Part shown: positions 31,406-43,106 of the stretch, piece by piece
How positions within the stretch are numbered: position 1 is the stretch's first letter
Layout of the letters: the number at the start of each line of letters is the position of its first letter
Source of the DNA: Mycobacteroides chelonae
GTDB lineage: Bacteria; Actinomycetota; Actinomycetes; Mycobacteriales; Mycobacteriaceae
NCBI GenBank assembly: GCA_014204435.1
Contig: JACHLF010000006.1
Coordinates: forward strand, 124,001-188,000
DNA length: 64,000 nucleotides
Direction: 5' to 3'
Position numbers and translations under genes: made by a program
Notes under the pieces: model-generated
The model's database searches: none
Told to the model about the DNA's origin: nothing
What the model saw: only the letters and a program-made list of their open reading frames with translations

Positions 31406-31984
31406 GTGAATTCGCTTCATGGATGCTCTGACGGCCGAAGACTGCGCGACAAGCAGTTTGCTTTCGGACGTGGGCTGCGCGACCGCGTGCCACGGCGTCG
31501 GCTCGGGAAGCTCTCGGAGGAGCCACGGCGCGATCCGATAGCGGTGCGTGCCGCGCAGAACCCATCCAGGATCCCCTCCATTGTTCCGGTACGCCGCGAG
31601 CGATGTCGGAGTCGCCGTTCGCGTTCTATCGCGCTACTGACGGATGCCGACGGGCGCCGGGTCGTTGCGGGACAACGGATCATGCAGGCAAGTGGTGACC
31701 CCTTTCTCGGCGATGTGTCGTCGACGCGGCGCGGCAGTTTCTATGTCCGGCAGTTCCGTGACATGAAGGGCTCGGTGGAGATCGCCAGTCTCACCGATCT
31801 CGATGACCTGGCGTTGTACGGCACGTTGTGCGCAGTGGCGCTCGCCCGCGCGTACGCGCAGTCGAGGGTGCCGGGCGTGATCGCGGGCTCCTTGGAGACG
31901 GGGACCGATCCCCACGCTGCCGACGCGGCGTTCGCCGATTTCGCGGACGCCTACGTACGGCGCAATCGCGACGATCGTGAGTGA
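31406..31984 (+). pseudogene. Internally deleted DUF2252 protein remnant
   Basis: The 5' part matches the DUF2252 N-terminus (GRGLRDRVPRR, then RIPSIVPVRRER), continues in another frame as MSESPFAFYRA (from about 31600), then jumps to the C-terminal region (GRRVVAGQRIMQ, SFYVRQFRDMKGS, DLALYGTLCAVALARAYAQS). Intact DUF2252 proteins are over 400 residues, so the middle, including most of the phosphotransferase-like core, is missing. A 193-residue frame stays open from GTG 31406 across the junction and could be predicted as a gene, but it is not a complete domain. Confidence 0.8.
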
Positions 31985-32017
31985 CTGCTCGCAATGTCCT
32001 AATTTGTGGGATACCCG

Positions 32018-32039
32018 ACCTGGACGCCACTATCCAGGT
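32018..32039. promoter_or_regulatory. Inverted repeat upstream of the GlxA-type regulator
   Basis: A perfect 7-bp inverted repeat (ACCTGGA 32018-32024, TCCAGGT 32033-32039) with an 8-base spacer ends 16 bases before the chosen ATG at 32056. The placement is typical of an autoregulatory operator. The link to the downstream regulator is an inference. Confidence 0.4.
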
Positions 32040-32055
32040 GGCGAACACTAAGGAC

Positions 32056-33033
32056 ATGGCGCGCTCGGTGGTGATCCTTGGATTCCCGGGGGTTCAGGCC
32101 CTCGACCTGGTGGGGCCGTACGAGGTGTTCGCGACCGCATCGTGCTACCTGACCGGTGTGCCCGGCTATGACGTGACGCTGGTGTCCAGCGACGGTGCGC
32201 CGGTGGCCACCGGGTCGGGCATGGAGCTGGTCACTCATCCCTTGCCGGACCTGGCTGCGGGGTGCGACACGCTGCTCCTACCCGGAGGTGTCGGGGTACC
32301 CGCGGTCCAACGAGACAGCGCCGTCATGGAATGGATCCGTGTCGCGGCGCACTCTGCGCGACGGGTGGTCAGTGTTTGCAACGGGGCGTTCCTGGCCGCG
32401 GAGGCGGGCTTGCTGGACGGCTGTCGCGCCACCACGCACTGGGCTATCGCCGAGACGCTCGCAAACGAATTTCCCAGCGTCACAGTCGATCCCGATCCGA
32501 TTTTCATCCGCAGCTCGGACAAGACATGGACGGCGGCTGGGGTGACCGCGGGCATCGACCTGGCGTTGGCCCTTGTCGAGGACGACCACGGTGCGGAGGT
32601 GGCGCAGACGGTCGCGCGGTGGCTCGTTCTCTATCTGCGCCGCCCGGGCGGGCAGTCCCAGTTCGCCGCGCCGGTGTGGATGCCCCGGGCCAAGCGCATG
32701 CCGATTCGGGATGTCCAGGAGGCCATCGACGCCGAGCCCGGTGCCTCGCATCGGGTTCCCGAGCTCGCCCGACTGGCCGCGATGAGCCCGCGCCATTTCA
32801 CCCGGGTGTTCACCGCCGAGGTCGGCGAGGCGCCGTCGTCCTACGTGGAGCGCATCAGGTCCGAGGCCGCCCGGCGTCAGCTGGAAGAGACCGACGACAC
32901 CATGGTCGTGATCGCGGACCGCTGTGGCTTCGGGTCCGCCGAATCCTTGCGCCGCAACTTCGTTCGCCGTATGGGCGTATCTCCGGACCAGTACCGCAAG
33001 ACCTTCCACCGAACCGAAAGGGCCCCGCTATGA
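32056..33033 (+). CDS. GlxA-family regulator (DJ-1/PfpI domain plus AraC HTH)
   Basis: This 325-residue protein joins an N-terminal DJ-1/PfpI domain (about 1-195; LVGPYEVFATAS, and VCNGAFLAAEAGLLDG with the elbow cysteine) to a C-terminal AraC helix-turn-helix (about 215-320; MSPRHFTRVFTAEVGEAPSSYVE and ADRCGFGSAESLRRNFVRRMG). Proteins of this type sense small molecules and control nearby genes. ATG 32056 (MARSVVILGF) was chosen because the fold begins there; a GTG at 31981 lies over the DUF2252 remnant. The stop overlaps the start of the DJ-1 gene (ATGA), which is the likely co-regulated partner. Confidence 0.83.
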   Translation: MARSVVILGFPGVQALDLVGPYEVFATASCYLTGVPGYDVTLVSSDGAPVATGSGMELVTHPLPDLAAGCDTLLLPGGVGVPAVQRDSAVMEWIRVAAHSARRVVSVCNGAFLAAEAGLLDGCRATTHWAIAETLANEFPSVTVDPDPIFIRSSDKTWTAAGVTAGIDLALALVEDDHGAEVAQTVARWLVLYLRRPGGQSQFAAPVWMPRAKRMPIRDVQEAIDAEPGASHRVPELARLAAMSPRHFTRVFTAEVGEAPSSYVERIRSEAARRQLEETDDTMVVIADRCGFGSAESLRRNFVRRMGVSPDQYRKTFHRTERAPL

Positions 33034-33806
33034 CTTCCCGTGCGACGCAGATCGCGATCGTGCTCTACCCCGATTTCACCGCGCTGGATTTCATCGGCCC
33101 CTATGAGGTCCTGCGCTTCATGCCCGACACCGAGGTCCGGTTTGTGTGGCATGAGCCGGGGCCCGTCACCGCTGATTCCGGCGTGCTGGTCATCGGTGCC
33201 ACGCACTCGTTCGACGAGACCCCCGCACCGGATGTCGTGCTGGTGCCCGGTGGCCCGGGCACCACGATGGCCGCGCGCGACGAACAGCTCCTGGAATGGT
33301 TGCGCCGGGTGCATTCGACGGCGTCCTGGACCACGTCGGTATGCAGTGGTTCGGTGGTGCTGGCGGCGGCCGGTCTGCTCGAGGGCCAGCGCGCCACCTC
33401 GCATTGGTCGACCCTGCCGCTGCTGAAGCCCTTCGGGGTGACTCCGGTCGGCGACGAGCGCATCGTGCGCGCGGGCGCTGGGAACGTGGTCACCGCGGCC
33501 GGGGTATCCGCGGGTATCGACCTGGGACTGTGGCTCGCGGGTCAGATCGTTGGCGAGGAACGGGCCAAGGCGATTCAGTTGAGCATCGAGTACGACCCGC
33601 AGCCGCCCTTTGACTCGGGGCATATGTCCAAAGCCAGCACCGCTACCAAGGCCACCGCGACGGCCGGGTTGGCCAAGGACACCTTCAGGCCGACGGTCAT
33701 CGCTGCGGGTGCCATGTTGTTGTGGGATGGCGCGCTCGCGACGGTGCGCAGGAGAGGCAGGCGCCGTCCTCTTTGCGGCGGCACGGAGGCCGGACCTCGA
33801 CCCTGA
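33030..33806 (+). CDS. DJ-1/PfpI-family protein, isonitrile hydratase-like
   Basis: This 258-residue protein has the DJ-1/PfpI fold: YPDFTALDFIGPYEVLRF at the N-terminus, LVPGGPGT, and the nucleophile cysteine in TSVCSGSVVLAAAGLLEG. The order resembles isocyanide (isonitrile) hydratases, though the activity is not proved by sequence. It carries a C-terminal extension of about 50 residues beyond the usual length, with a short hydrophobic stretch and a basic end. It is translationally coupled to the GlxA-type regulator. Its physiological substrate is unknown. Confidence 0.75.
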   Translation: MTSRATQIAIVLYPDFTALDFIGPYEVLRFMPDTEVRFVWHEPGPVTADSGVLVIGATHSFDETPAPDVVLVPGGPGTTMAARDEQLLEWLRRVHSTASWTTSVCSGSVVLAAAGLLEGQRATSHWSTLPLLKPFGVTPVGDERIVRAGAGNVVTAAGVSAGIDLGLWLAGQIVGEERAKAIQLSIEYDPQPPFDSGHMSKASTATKATATAGLAKDTFRPTVIAAGAMLLWDGALATVRRRGRRRPLCGGTEAGPRP

Positions 33807-33884
33807 CCAGGCGCCGTGCGGAGCGAGCGACTACCTTCTCTATGAACGTTCTTCCGGAGCCGCTCAACCTCAGAAGGGATGCCT

Positions 33885-35162
<1,278 letters not shown>

Positions 35163-35249
35163 GCTGCTGTATCTGACAATGCGATGCAAATCTGTTGGCA
35201 TCGCCCATAGTTGTGGTTTCGCACTGGTTGCGTGGAAGCGACCATCGGT

Positions 35250-35408
35250 GCGTTGAGTAAGTGCCGCAAGATCATCATTCTGGGGCCTTGCTGCCTGAGC
35301 CTGCTCATCGTGTCGATGGACTCCACCATCGGCCTGGCCTCGCTGCTCATGTTGTCGAGGGCGGCCGGGGATCGACTCGGGCGTCGGAAGATCTGGTGCG
35401 CATCCTGA
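35250..35408 (+). pseudogene. DHA2-type MFS transporter remnant
   Basis: The frame reads like the first helix of a drug/proton antiporter (KIIILGPCCLSLLIVSMDSTI), then passes directly to the loop after helix 2 (SRAAGDRLGRRKIW), and ends within about 50 codons. In intact transporters about 40-50 residues lie between these motifs and 400 follow, so this appears to be a fragment with an internal deletion and a lost C-terminal part. The rest of 35163-35514 has no recognisable gene. The assignment rests on short motifs. Confidence 0.5.
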
Positions 35409-35514
35409 GAAGGCTTGCGCGGCAGTCTCTGACGACGAAAGGACTCGACGAGGCGGACCTGAGTTCCCTGCGCGAGATCCCGCAAAGGGCTATCGGCGCC
35501 CGCCCCTGAACCGA

Positions 35515-36972
35515 CTATCGCGCCTCTAGCACCGCTCGGGCAGCGTGATACCCGCCCAATCCCGATACGCCGCCACCTCGGCGAGAACCTGAGCCGCACA
35601 GCAGAACTCGGTCGTGATCGGTGGCCACGCCCCAGCGTTGCGCGGCGGTCTCCAATGCTTCGTCGTCCTCTGCGAATGGCCAGTGCAGCCCACCGTGGAA
35701 GATGTTGCCCGCCGTCATTCCGAGAGCGTTTTCCAGGTCGGTGGTGGTCTTGGTCTCGATGCACGGTCGGCCGTGTGCGTCGGTGGCCACCACATCGGTG
35801 ATGGGCTCGGCCAGTATGGAATTCAGCGATGCCAACACAGCATCTTGCAGTTGGGCGGCGGTGGCATCGAGCCCGTGTGGGGTGTGCAAGCCGAAGACCG
35901 TCAAGGTCTGAGTCCCCGACGCGCGCAGCTCGGGAGACAGGATGCTCGGGTCGGCTAGGGAGTGGCAGTAGATCTCACACGGCAGTGGATCGGGGATTTG
36001 TCCGCGTGAAGCGGTTCGGTAGGCGCTCTCCAACTGGCTGTACGTCTCGTTGATGTGGAAGGTGCCGCCGAAAGCCTGCTCGGGCGTGACACTTTCGTCG
36101 CGAAGCCGGGGCAGGCGGTTTAACAGCAGATTCACCTTCACCTGCGCGCCCGGCTGGCCGGAGGGCAATGGCTCACCGAGCAGCCGGGCCAGCACGGTGG
36201 GGCTGACACCGCTGAGAACACGTTCGCCCACCGCGGTGCGTTCTTGGCTGCCGGCGAGATATCTCACCTCGCCGTCGGGATTGATCGACAAAACTTCGGC
36301 CCCGGTGCGCAATTCGGCACCGTGCCGGCGTGCCGAGGATTCCAGTGACCCGGTCACGGCACCCATGCCGCCTATCGGGACATCCCACGGATTCATTTGG
36401 TGATACAGAAAACAGATGTTCTGCCGCAGGGACGGATCATCCGCGCTGGCGAAGGTGCCGATCAGCGCATCGGTGAGCAGGACACCGCGCCGCAGGTCGT
36501 CGGGTGTGACCGCGCGGATCGCCTCGCCGATCGGTGTTTCGATTAGCTGCTCCCACGCACCGGTGCGGATGTCGCTGCGTCGTCTCAGCGGTTCCAGCAT
36601 CGAGTCCCATAGCGGCCGGGTGACCGAATCGCACAGTGCCTTGAAGTCCGCGAAATCATCTGTGGTGGCAAGGAATCCGCTGCGTCCCTGGTCGGTGGGA
36701 TCCGGTGTGTATGACGCGTACTTGCGACGTGCCAGCCGCACATCCAGTCCCAGGTCGTCGATGATCTGTGGCGGCATGAGGCTCACTAGATAGGAGTATC
36801 GGGAGAGTCGTGCGCCCACGCCCTCGAAGGCGGGAGCAGATATCGCCGCTCCGCCCACCACGTCGAGCCGTTCCAGCAACAGCACGCGTTGGCCCGCGCG
36901 CGCCAGATATGCGGCGGCGGTCAGGGCGTTGTGCCCTCCGCCGACGATTACGGTGTCATACGTGTCGGTCAT
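35515..36972 (-). CDS. FAD-dependent phytoene desaturase-like oxidoreductase (Rv0897c-like)
   Basis: This 485-residue flavoprotein of the phytoene desaturase/CrtI superfamily has an N-terminal FAD motif VIVGGGHNALTAAAYLARAG and the following GGAA...; the C-terminal LLCGSGSRRGGGVSGLGGYHAA is the second FAD-contacting motif. The substrate is unknown; no carotenoid genes are nearby. A TATCGT element (36979-36984, complement) ends six bases before the ATG, so the mRNA is probably leaderless. It lies downstream of gltA2 as Rv0897c does in M. tuberculosis. Confidence 0.85.
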   Translation of the reverse strand: MTDTYDTVIVGGGHNALTAAAYLARAGQRVLLLERLDVVGGAAISAPAFEGVGARLSRYSYLVSLMPPQIIDDLGLDVRLARRKYASYTPDPTDQGRSGFLATTDDFADFKALCDSVTRPLWDSMLEPLRRRSDIRTGAWEQLIETPIGEAIRAVTPDDLRRGVLLTDALIGTFASADDPSLRQNICFLYHQMNPWDVPIGGMGAVTGSLESSARRHGAELRTGAEVLSINPDGEVRYLAGSQERTAVGERVLSGVSPTVLARLLGEPLPSGQPGAQVKVNLLLNRLPRLRDESVTPEQAFGGTFHINETYSQLESAYRTASRGQIPDPLPCEIYCHSLADPSILSPELRASGTQTLTVFGLHTPHGLDATAAQLQDAVLASLNSILAEPITDVVATDAHGRPCIETKTTTDLENALGMTAGNIFHGGLHWPFAEDDEALETAAQRWGVATDHDRVLLCGSGSRRGGGVSGLGGYHAARAVLEAR

Positions 36973-37071
36973 GATCTGACGATATGCGGCCCGTATCGAT
37001 CAGGGACGAACTGATGCGTGCGTGGTGCGAGGCTTCGCCGGCCTGATCGCCGTAGCGATAGGGTCGATCGT

Positions 37072-37431
37072 ATGACGAAACCCGAGATCGACTTTCAGCC
37101 AGGCCCGCCGCCCACCGAGCTGGTTATCAAGGACATCACCGTCGGTGACGGTGCGGAGGCCACGCCCGGATCGGTCGTCGACGTTCACTACGTCGGCGTC
37201 GAGTTCGAGAGTGGCGAGGAGTTCGACAGCTCGTGGAACCGTGGTGAATCCATCGAGTTCCCGCTTGCCGCGCTGATCCAGGGCTGGCAGGACGGCATTC
37301 CCGGCATGAAGGTCGGCGGACGTCGTCAGCTCACCGTGCCGCCGGCCCAGGCCTACGGCGAGGCGGGTGCCGGTCACCAGCTGTCGGGTAAGACCCTGGT
37401 CTTTGTGATCGACCTGCTCGGCGCGCGCTAG
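37072..37431 (+). CDS. FKBP-type peptidyl-prolyl isomerase
   Basis: This 119-residue cytoplasmic FKBP domain speeds cis-trans proline isomerisation in folding. Family hallmarks are VDVHYVGVEFESGEEFDSSW, FPLAALIQGWQDGIPGMKVGGRRQLTVPP and the C-terminal LVFVIDLLG. There is no signal peptide. TAGGGT (37059-37064) ends seven bases before the ATG, indicating a leaderless transcript; a longer upstream frame was rejected for this reason and because the domain begins here. It is convergent with prrB, whose stop is two bases away. Confidence 0.9.
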   Translation: MTKPEIDFQPGPPPTELVIKDITVGDGAEATPGSVVDVHYVGVEFESGEEFDSSWNRGESIEFPLAALIQGWQDGIPGMKVGGRRQLTVPPAQAYGEAGAGHQLSGKTLVFVIDLLGAR

Positions 37432-37433
37432 GA

Positions 37434-38819
37434 CTAATGCCCGGGGAGGCGCAGCACCAGTCTTGCGCCTCCCAACGGGCTGGACTCCAAAGCCGCTGCG
37501 CCGCCGTGGAGTTCGGCCTGCTGCGCAACCAGCGCCAGTCCCAGTCCTGAGCCGGAGTGCGAGGCGGTCGAGCCCCGTGAGAACCGCTCGAACACCACTT
37601 CGCGCTCGGCCTCGGGTATGCCGGTGCCGTTGTCGTCGATCGCGATCTCGACGCCGTGCACGGTGCTGGTAGCGGACAGCAGAACCTTGTTGGCGCCGCC
37701 GTGGCGCACGGCGTTCTTGATGGCGTTGTCGATCACCAGCCGCAGTCCTGCGGGCAACCCCAGCATCAAGATGGTGGACGAGGGAACCAGGGAAACTTCA
37801 ACATTGGGATAGCTGCGATCGGCATCGTGCGCGGCGCGATCCAACAGCTCGGTGATGTCCACGGGCACGTGGTCATCCTCGGTGGTGAGATCGCCCTGGG
37901 CGAGCCTTTCCAGTGCGGAAAGTGTTGCCTCGACCCGGCTTTGAGTGCGCACGGTTTCCTCGATGATTTCCTCGCGCTGGTCGTCGCTGAGGTTGAGGGT
38001 GGAAAGCACCTCCAAGTTGGTCCGCATCGCGGTGAGCGGGGTGCGCAGTTCGTGTGAGGCCACCGCGGAGAAATCGCGCGCGGTTTCGAGAGCCGCCTTG
38101 GTCTTGTCCTGTTCCTCGCTGATGCGCTCGAGCATGCCCTCGACGGCCTCGGCGATCTCCACCGCTTCGCGGACGCCGCGCACGTTCACGTCGTCGGGAT
38201 TGGATTGCGCGTTGATCAGCCTGGCCTGCTGTGCCAGCAGGCGGAACGGGCTGACCACGATGAGGGAGATGACCCATCCGACGATCACGGTGCCGACCAG
38301 CACGCCGCCACAGATCGCCAGGATGCGCATGTGATACCTGTCGATCTGTCGCTGCGTTTCTGCGATGGGCGCACCCACGGCGACGGGGATGTTGCCCGGG
38401 GCGATGAACGAGCGGACGCGGTATTCGACGCCGTTGATGGTGGTGTTGGCGTACGGCTGGTTCAGTTGCGGCAATTCGACGTCACCGGGGATCGACTTGG
38501 TGATTCCGCCGACACGAGTGGTGAGCACCAGGCCATCGGGGGAGTCGAGCTTCTGATCGGAGCTGATCAGCACCGAGTTCAGCAGATTCGACACGGCGCC
38601 AAGGCTCGATACCGAGTCGAGGCGGCGGTCCAGCTGGCTGTGCTGGTCCTCCTCGACTCCCACCCAGACCCAGGCCCCGAGCGTGACCACCAGCGCCATC
38701 ACACCCAGCGCGGCGATAGCCACCAGCGTGCGCAACGAAAAAACCCGCATGGGCTTTTCCAGCAGTCGGTACGCCAGGTCGGTGATCCGCTGGCTGCGCT
38801 GCTTGCTGGGTGTGGTCAT
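37434..38819 (-). CDS. prrB: Sensor histidine kinase PrrB
   Basis: This 461-residue membrane kinase has two helices (about 31-53 and 167-190) flanking an extracytoplasmic sensor domain, a HAMP linker (about 191-245), a HisKA domain with the phospho-accepting His256 (SHELRTPL) and a HATPase domain with the N box (VIDNAIKNAVRHGG) and DDNGTGIP. It phosphorylates PrrA. prrA ends six bases upstream, so they form one operon. In mycobacteria PrrAB responds to respiratory and nitrogen cues and is essential or nearly so in M. tuberculosis. Confidence 0.93.
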   Translation of the reverse strand: MTTPSKQRSQRITDLAYRLLEKPMRVFSLRTLVAIAALGVMALVVTLGAWVWVGVEEDQHSQLDRRLDSVSSLGAVSNLLNSVLISSDQKLDSPDGLVLTTRVGGITKSIPGDVELPQLNQPYANTTINGVEYRVRSFIAPGNIPVAVGAPIAETQRQIDRYHMRILAICGGVLVGTVIVGWVISLIVVSPFRLLAQQARLINAQSNPDDVNVRGVREAVEIAEAVEGMLERISEEQDKTKAALETARDFSAVASHELRTPLTAMRTNLEVLSTLNLSDDQREEIIEETVRTQSRVEATLSALERLAQGDLTTEDDHVPVDITELLDRAAHDADRSYPNVEVSLVPSSTILMLGLPAGLRLVIDNAIKNAVRHGGANKVLLSATSTVHGVEIAIDDNGTGIPEAEREVVFERFSRGSTASHSGSGLGLALVAQQAELHGGAAALESSPLGGARLVLRLPGH

Positions 38820-38825
38820 GGATGG

Positions 38826-39536
38826 CTACTGCGAGCGCAGCACGAATCCGACACCGCGCACGGTGTGCAACAAACGAGGCGCACCTCTGGTCTCCAGCTT
38901 GCGACGCAGGTAACCGATGAACACGTCGACGACATTGGTGTCCGCCGCGAAGTCGTAGCCCCACACCAGTTCCAGCAGCTGGGCTCGGGACAGCACCGAC
39001 GTCTTGTGTTCAGCCAGCACCGCCAGCAGGTCGAACTCACGCTTGGTGAGGTCGACCTCGACACCGTTGATACGGGCGCGCCGGCCCGGAATCTCAACCT
39101 CAAGCGGGCCGACGGTGATGGTCTCGGTGGACGAGGTGGCCACCGCTCCGCGGCGGCGCAGCAGCGCCTTCACCCGCGCCACCAGTTCAGCCAGCACGAA
39201 CGGCTTGGTGAGGTAGTCGTCGGCGCCTGCCTCCAGACCGGCCACCCGGTCGTCGACCGAGGTGCGTGCCGACAGCACACAGACCGGCACGTCGTTGTCC
39301 ATCGCGCGCAACGCGGTTACCACGCTGACACCGTCGAGCACGGGCATGTTGATATCGAGCACGATCGCGTCCGGACGGTGTTCGGTGGCGCAGCGCAGCG
39401 CCTCGGCGCCGTCGCTCGCGGTGTTCACCTCGAAGCCGGAGAGGCGCAGGCCGCGTTCCAGCGAGGCGAGCACATCGGCGTCGTCGTCGACCACCAGTAC
39501 ACGCGGGGAAGCTTGACCATCTACCATGCCTGCCAT
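38826..39536 (-). CDS. prrA: Response regulator PrrA
   Basis: This 236-residue OmpR/PhoB-type regulator has a receiver domain (residues 11-125) with phospho-acceptor Asp61 (VLDINMP) and the KPF motif, and a winged-helix domain (about 140-235; [28 protein letters not shown] and YLRRKLE). It controls energy metabolism genes in mycobacteria. ATG 39536 gives exactly the length of M. tuberculosis PrrA. An 8-bp inverted repeat (CTGGCGAC 39568-39575, GTCGCCAG 39594-39601) lies upstream, between this gene and the secreted protein gene. Confidence 0.93.
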   Translation of the reverse strand: MAGMVDGQASPRVLVVDDDADVLASLERGLRLSGFEVNTASDGAEALRCATEHRPDAIVLDINMPVLDGVSVVTALRAMDNDVPVCVLSARTSVDDRVAGLEAGADDYLTKPFVLAELVARVKALLRRRGAVATSSTETITVGPLEVEIPGRRARINGVEVDLTKREFDLLAVLAEHKTSVLSRAQLLELVWGYDFAADTNVVDVFIGYLRRKLETRGAPRLLHTVRGVGFVLRSQ

Positions 39537-39647
39537 CTTGCCCGATGAGGTGCTCAAAACGCTCGATCTGGCGACGCCGGTGCTGCGGCGTGAGTCGCCA
39601 GTATCATGAAAGCTGATAATCCGGCGACCCAGATCGAAAGCCTGCGC

Positions 39648-40274
39648 ATGTCATCGAATGTTCCTGTCAAGCTAGTTTCCTACGTTGCTGGCGTTTGCGC
39701 TGCGGTAGGCGTGGGGCTGCTTTCCGGGGGCACGGCTGTCGCGCACGCCGACCCGGCCTTCCCTGATCTCAACGGATTCGCCGCCGTAGCGCCGGACGGA
39801 TTCTTCGTCACCAACGAGAACTCGTCGGTCCGGTCGATCCACTTCTCCACGCCCGACGGCATCGGCTGCATGTTCCGCGCCTCGGCGAACATCTCACCGA
39901 ACTCCCGGCAGCGCTTGAGCTGCGACGGTGCCGTTCCCGGAATCCCCGGAGATGCGCAGACCGCCCCGAACGTGCCCGGCATCGGCGGCGCGAGTGCGAA
40001 TGTGCCGGGCCTGGGCGGTGTGAACCTGCCCGGTGTGGGCACCTGCCCGATGGGCACTGTCGCGCAGAAGGGTGACGGTGCCTTCGAGATCAGCAAGGGT
40101 GCCTGGTCCTGCGGCACCAAACCCGAGGCGCCGCTGCTCAACGTCGGACAGAAGCTCACCTACGGCAACGTCACCTGTGCTGTCGGGGCGGGCAACCTGA
40201 CCGCCTGCCAGGTGTCCATGGGTGATCAGAAGCATGGCTTCGTGCTGCAACCCTCAGGCAGCACCTCCTTTTAA
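39648..40274 (+). CDS. Secreted protein of unknown function, Gly/Pro-rich middle
   Basis: The 208-residue protein has a signal peptide (basic start, hydrophobic stretch about 10-28, cleavage after AHA near residue 33). The mature part has four cysteines and a central run of PGIPG/PGLGG-like repeats (about 95-135), a linker between two small folded parts. No family is recognised. The start is ATG 39648, with ATG 39606 as an in-frame alternative that would lengthen the n-region. It occupies the place where accD3 lies in M. tuberculosis, between prrA and echA6. Confidence 0.65.
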   Translation: MSSNVPVKLVSYVAGVCAAVGVGLLSGGTAVAHADPAFPDLNGFAAVAPDGFFVTNENSSVRSIHFSTPDGIGCMFRASANISPNSRQRLSCDGAVPGIPGDAQTAPNVPGIGGASANVPGLGGVNLPGVGTCPMGTVAQKGDGAFEISKGAWSCGTKPEAPLLNVGQKLTYGNVTCAVGAGNLTACQVSMGDQKHGFVLQPSGSTSF

Positions 40275-40299
40275 GGAGCACGTCCTTCTAGATAGTTGG

Positions 40300-40489
40300 T
40301 CAGCTGGACGACGGCTGCACGTGAGGCCCGGTTGGCGCCGATGGTGCCGGTACGAACGGGATGAAGGGTTTGTCCCAGGTGCCGGTGGCGTTGATCAGCC
40401 CCTCGGCGGTGAACTCACCGGCCGAGGTATCGAGCGCGAAGCCACCTCCAACCGGCCTGCCCACCGCCTATCACGGCGACGGTAGTCAT
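40300..40489 (-). pseudogene. FAD-dependent monooxygenase remnant
   Basis: From ATG 40489 the complement reads [13 protein letters not shown], an FAD-binding N-terminus, then loses the frame. A second frame continues with [30 protein letters not shown], the typical ATG(T/W) region found 120-130 residues into flavoprotein monooxygenases, and ends at TGA 40300. The segment between and everything after are missing. It is divergent from echA6, with 24 bp between the start codons. Confidence 0.65.
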
Positions 40490-40513
40490 GCGGGCCATAT
40501 TAGGGTGGTCGCC

Positions 40514-41245
40514 ATGATTGGTGTAACTAGCGACGGTCCCGTCACCACCATTGAGTTGCAGCGCCCCGAACGGCGCAACGCGGTCACCTACGAGCTTGCG
40601 ATCGCCTTCGCCGAGCAGGTCAGAAAGGCCGCGGAAACTGCCCGCGCCATCGTTGTCACCGGGCAGGGCACCTCGTTCTGCGCCGGTGCCGATCTGTCCA
40701 GCGGCGCGCCCGATCCCGACAAGTTCGCCGACGCCTGGCAGCACTCGATCAAGAGCATCGATGCCGCCGACATCCCCGTCATCGCCGCTGTCAACGGCCC
40801 GGCCATCGGCGCGGGCGTCATGCTGGCGATGGTCGCCGATCTGCGCGTAGTCTCTGAGACCGCACGCTTCCAGTTCCCCGTCGCCAAATACGGCATCGCG
40901 CTGGACAACTGGAGCATCCGCAGGTTGTCCTCGTTGGTTGGTTACGGCCGTGCGCGCGGCATGTTGCTGGCCGCCGAGCCGCTCGACGCACAGACCGCGT
41001 TCCAGACCGGGATGGCTAACCGCATCGGTGAGCTCGCCGACGCGCAGGCCTGGGCAGCAGAGCTCGCCGGCTTCGCGCCGTTGGCGCTCAAGCACGCCAA
41101 GCGTGTGCTCAATGACGACGGTGCGTTCGAGGACCAGTGGCCCGTGCACAAGGAGCTGTTCGACAAGGCGTGGAGCAGCCAGGACATCATCGAGGCTCAG
41201 GTCGCGCGAATCCAGAAGCGTCCCCCCAACTTTCAGGGAGCCTGA
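40514..41245 (+). CDS. echA6: Crotonase-fold acyl-CoA-binding protein EchA6
   Basis: This 243-residue crotonase family member matches mycobacterial EchA6 in length and sequence (MIGVT...[49 protein letters not shown]). In M. tuberculosis EchA6 is reported not to hydrate enoyl-CoA but to carry long acyl-CoA to FAS-II for mycolic acid synthesis. TAGGGT (40501-40506) ends seven bases before the ATG, suggesting a leaderless mRNA. The next gene starts two bases after its stop, as in M. tuberculosis (Rv0905-Rv0906). Confidence 0.88.
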   Translation: MIGVTSDGPVTTIELQRPERRNAVTYELAIAFAEQVRKAAETARAIVVTGQGTSFCAGADLSSGAPDPDKFADAWQHSIKSIDAADIPVIAAVNGPAIGAGVMLAMVADLRVVSETARFQFPVAKYGIALDNWSIRRLSSLVGYGRARGMLLAAEPLDAQTAFQTGMANRIGELADAQAWAAELAGFAPLALKHAKRVLNDDGAFEDQWPVHKELFDKAWSSQDIIEAQVARIQKRPPNFQGA

Positions 41246-41247
41246 GC

Positions 41248-43055
<1,808 letters not shown>

Positions 43056-43106
43056 TCACCCGCGTCCATACCGGCGACGCTATGCACTGGTCGCTACTGT
43101 GCAGGA

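Noticed and set aside
35400..35509. Short frame after the transporter remnant (SLTTKGLDEADLSSLREIPQ)
   Set aside because: No family could be recognised and it has no start signal; it was left as unexplained sequence.
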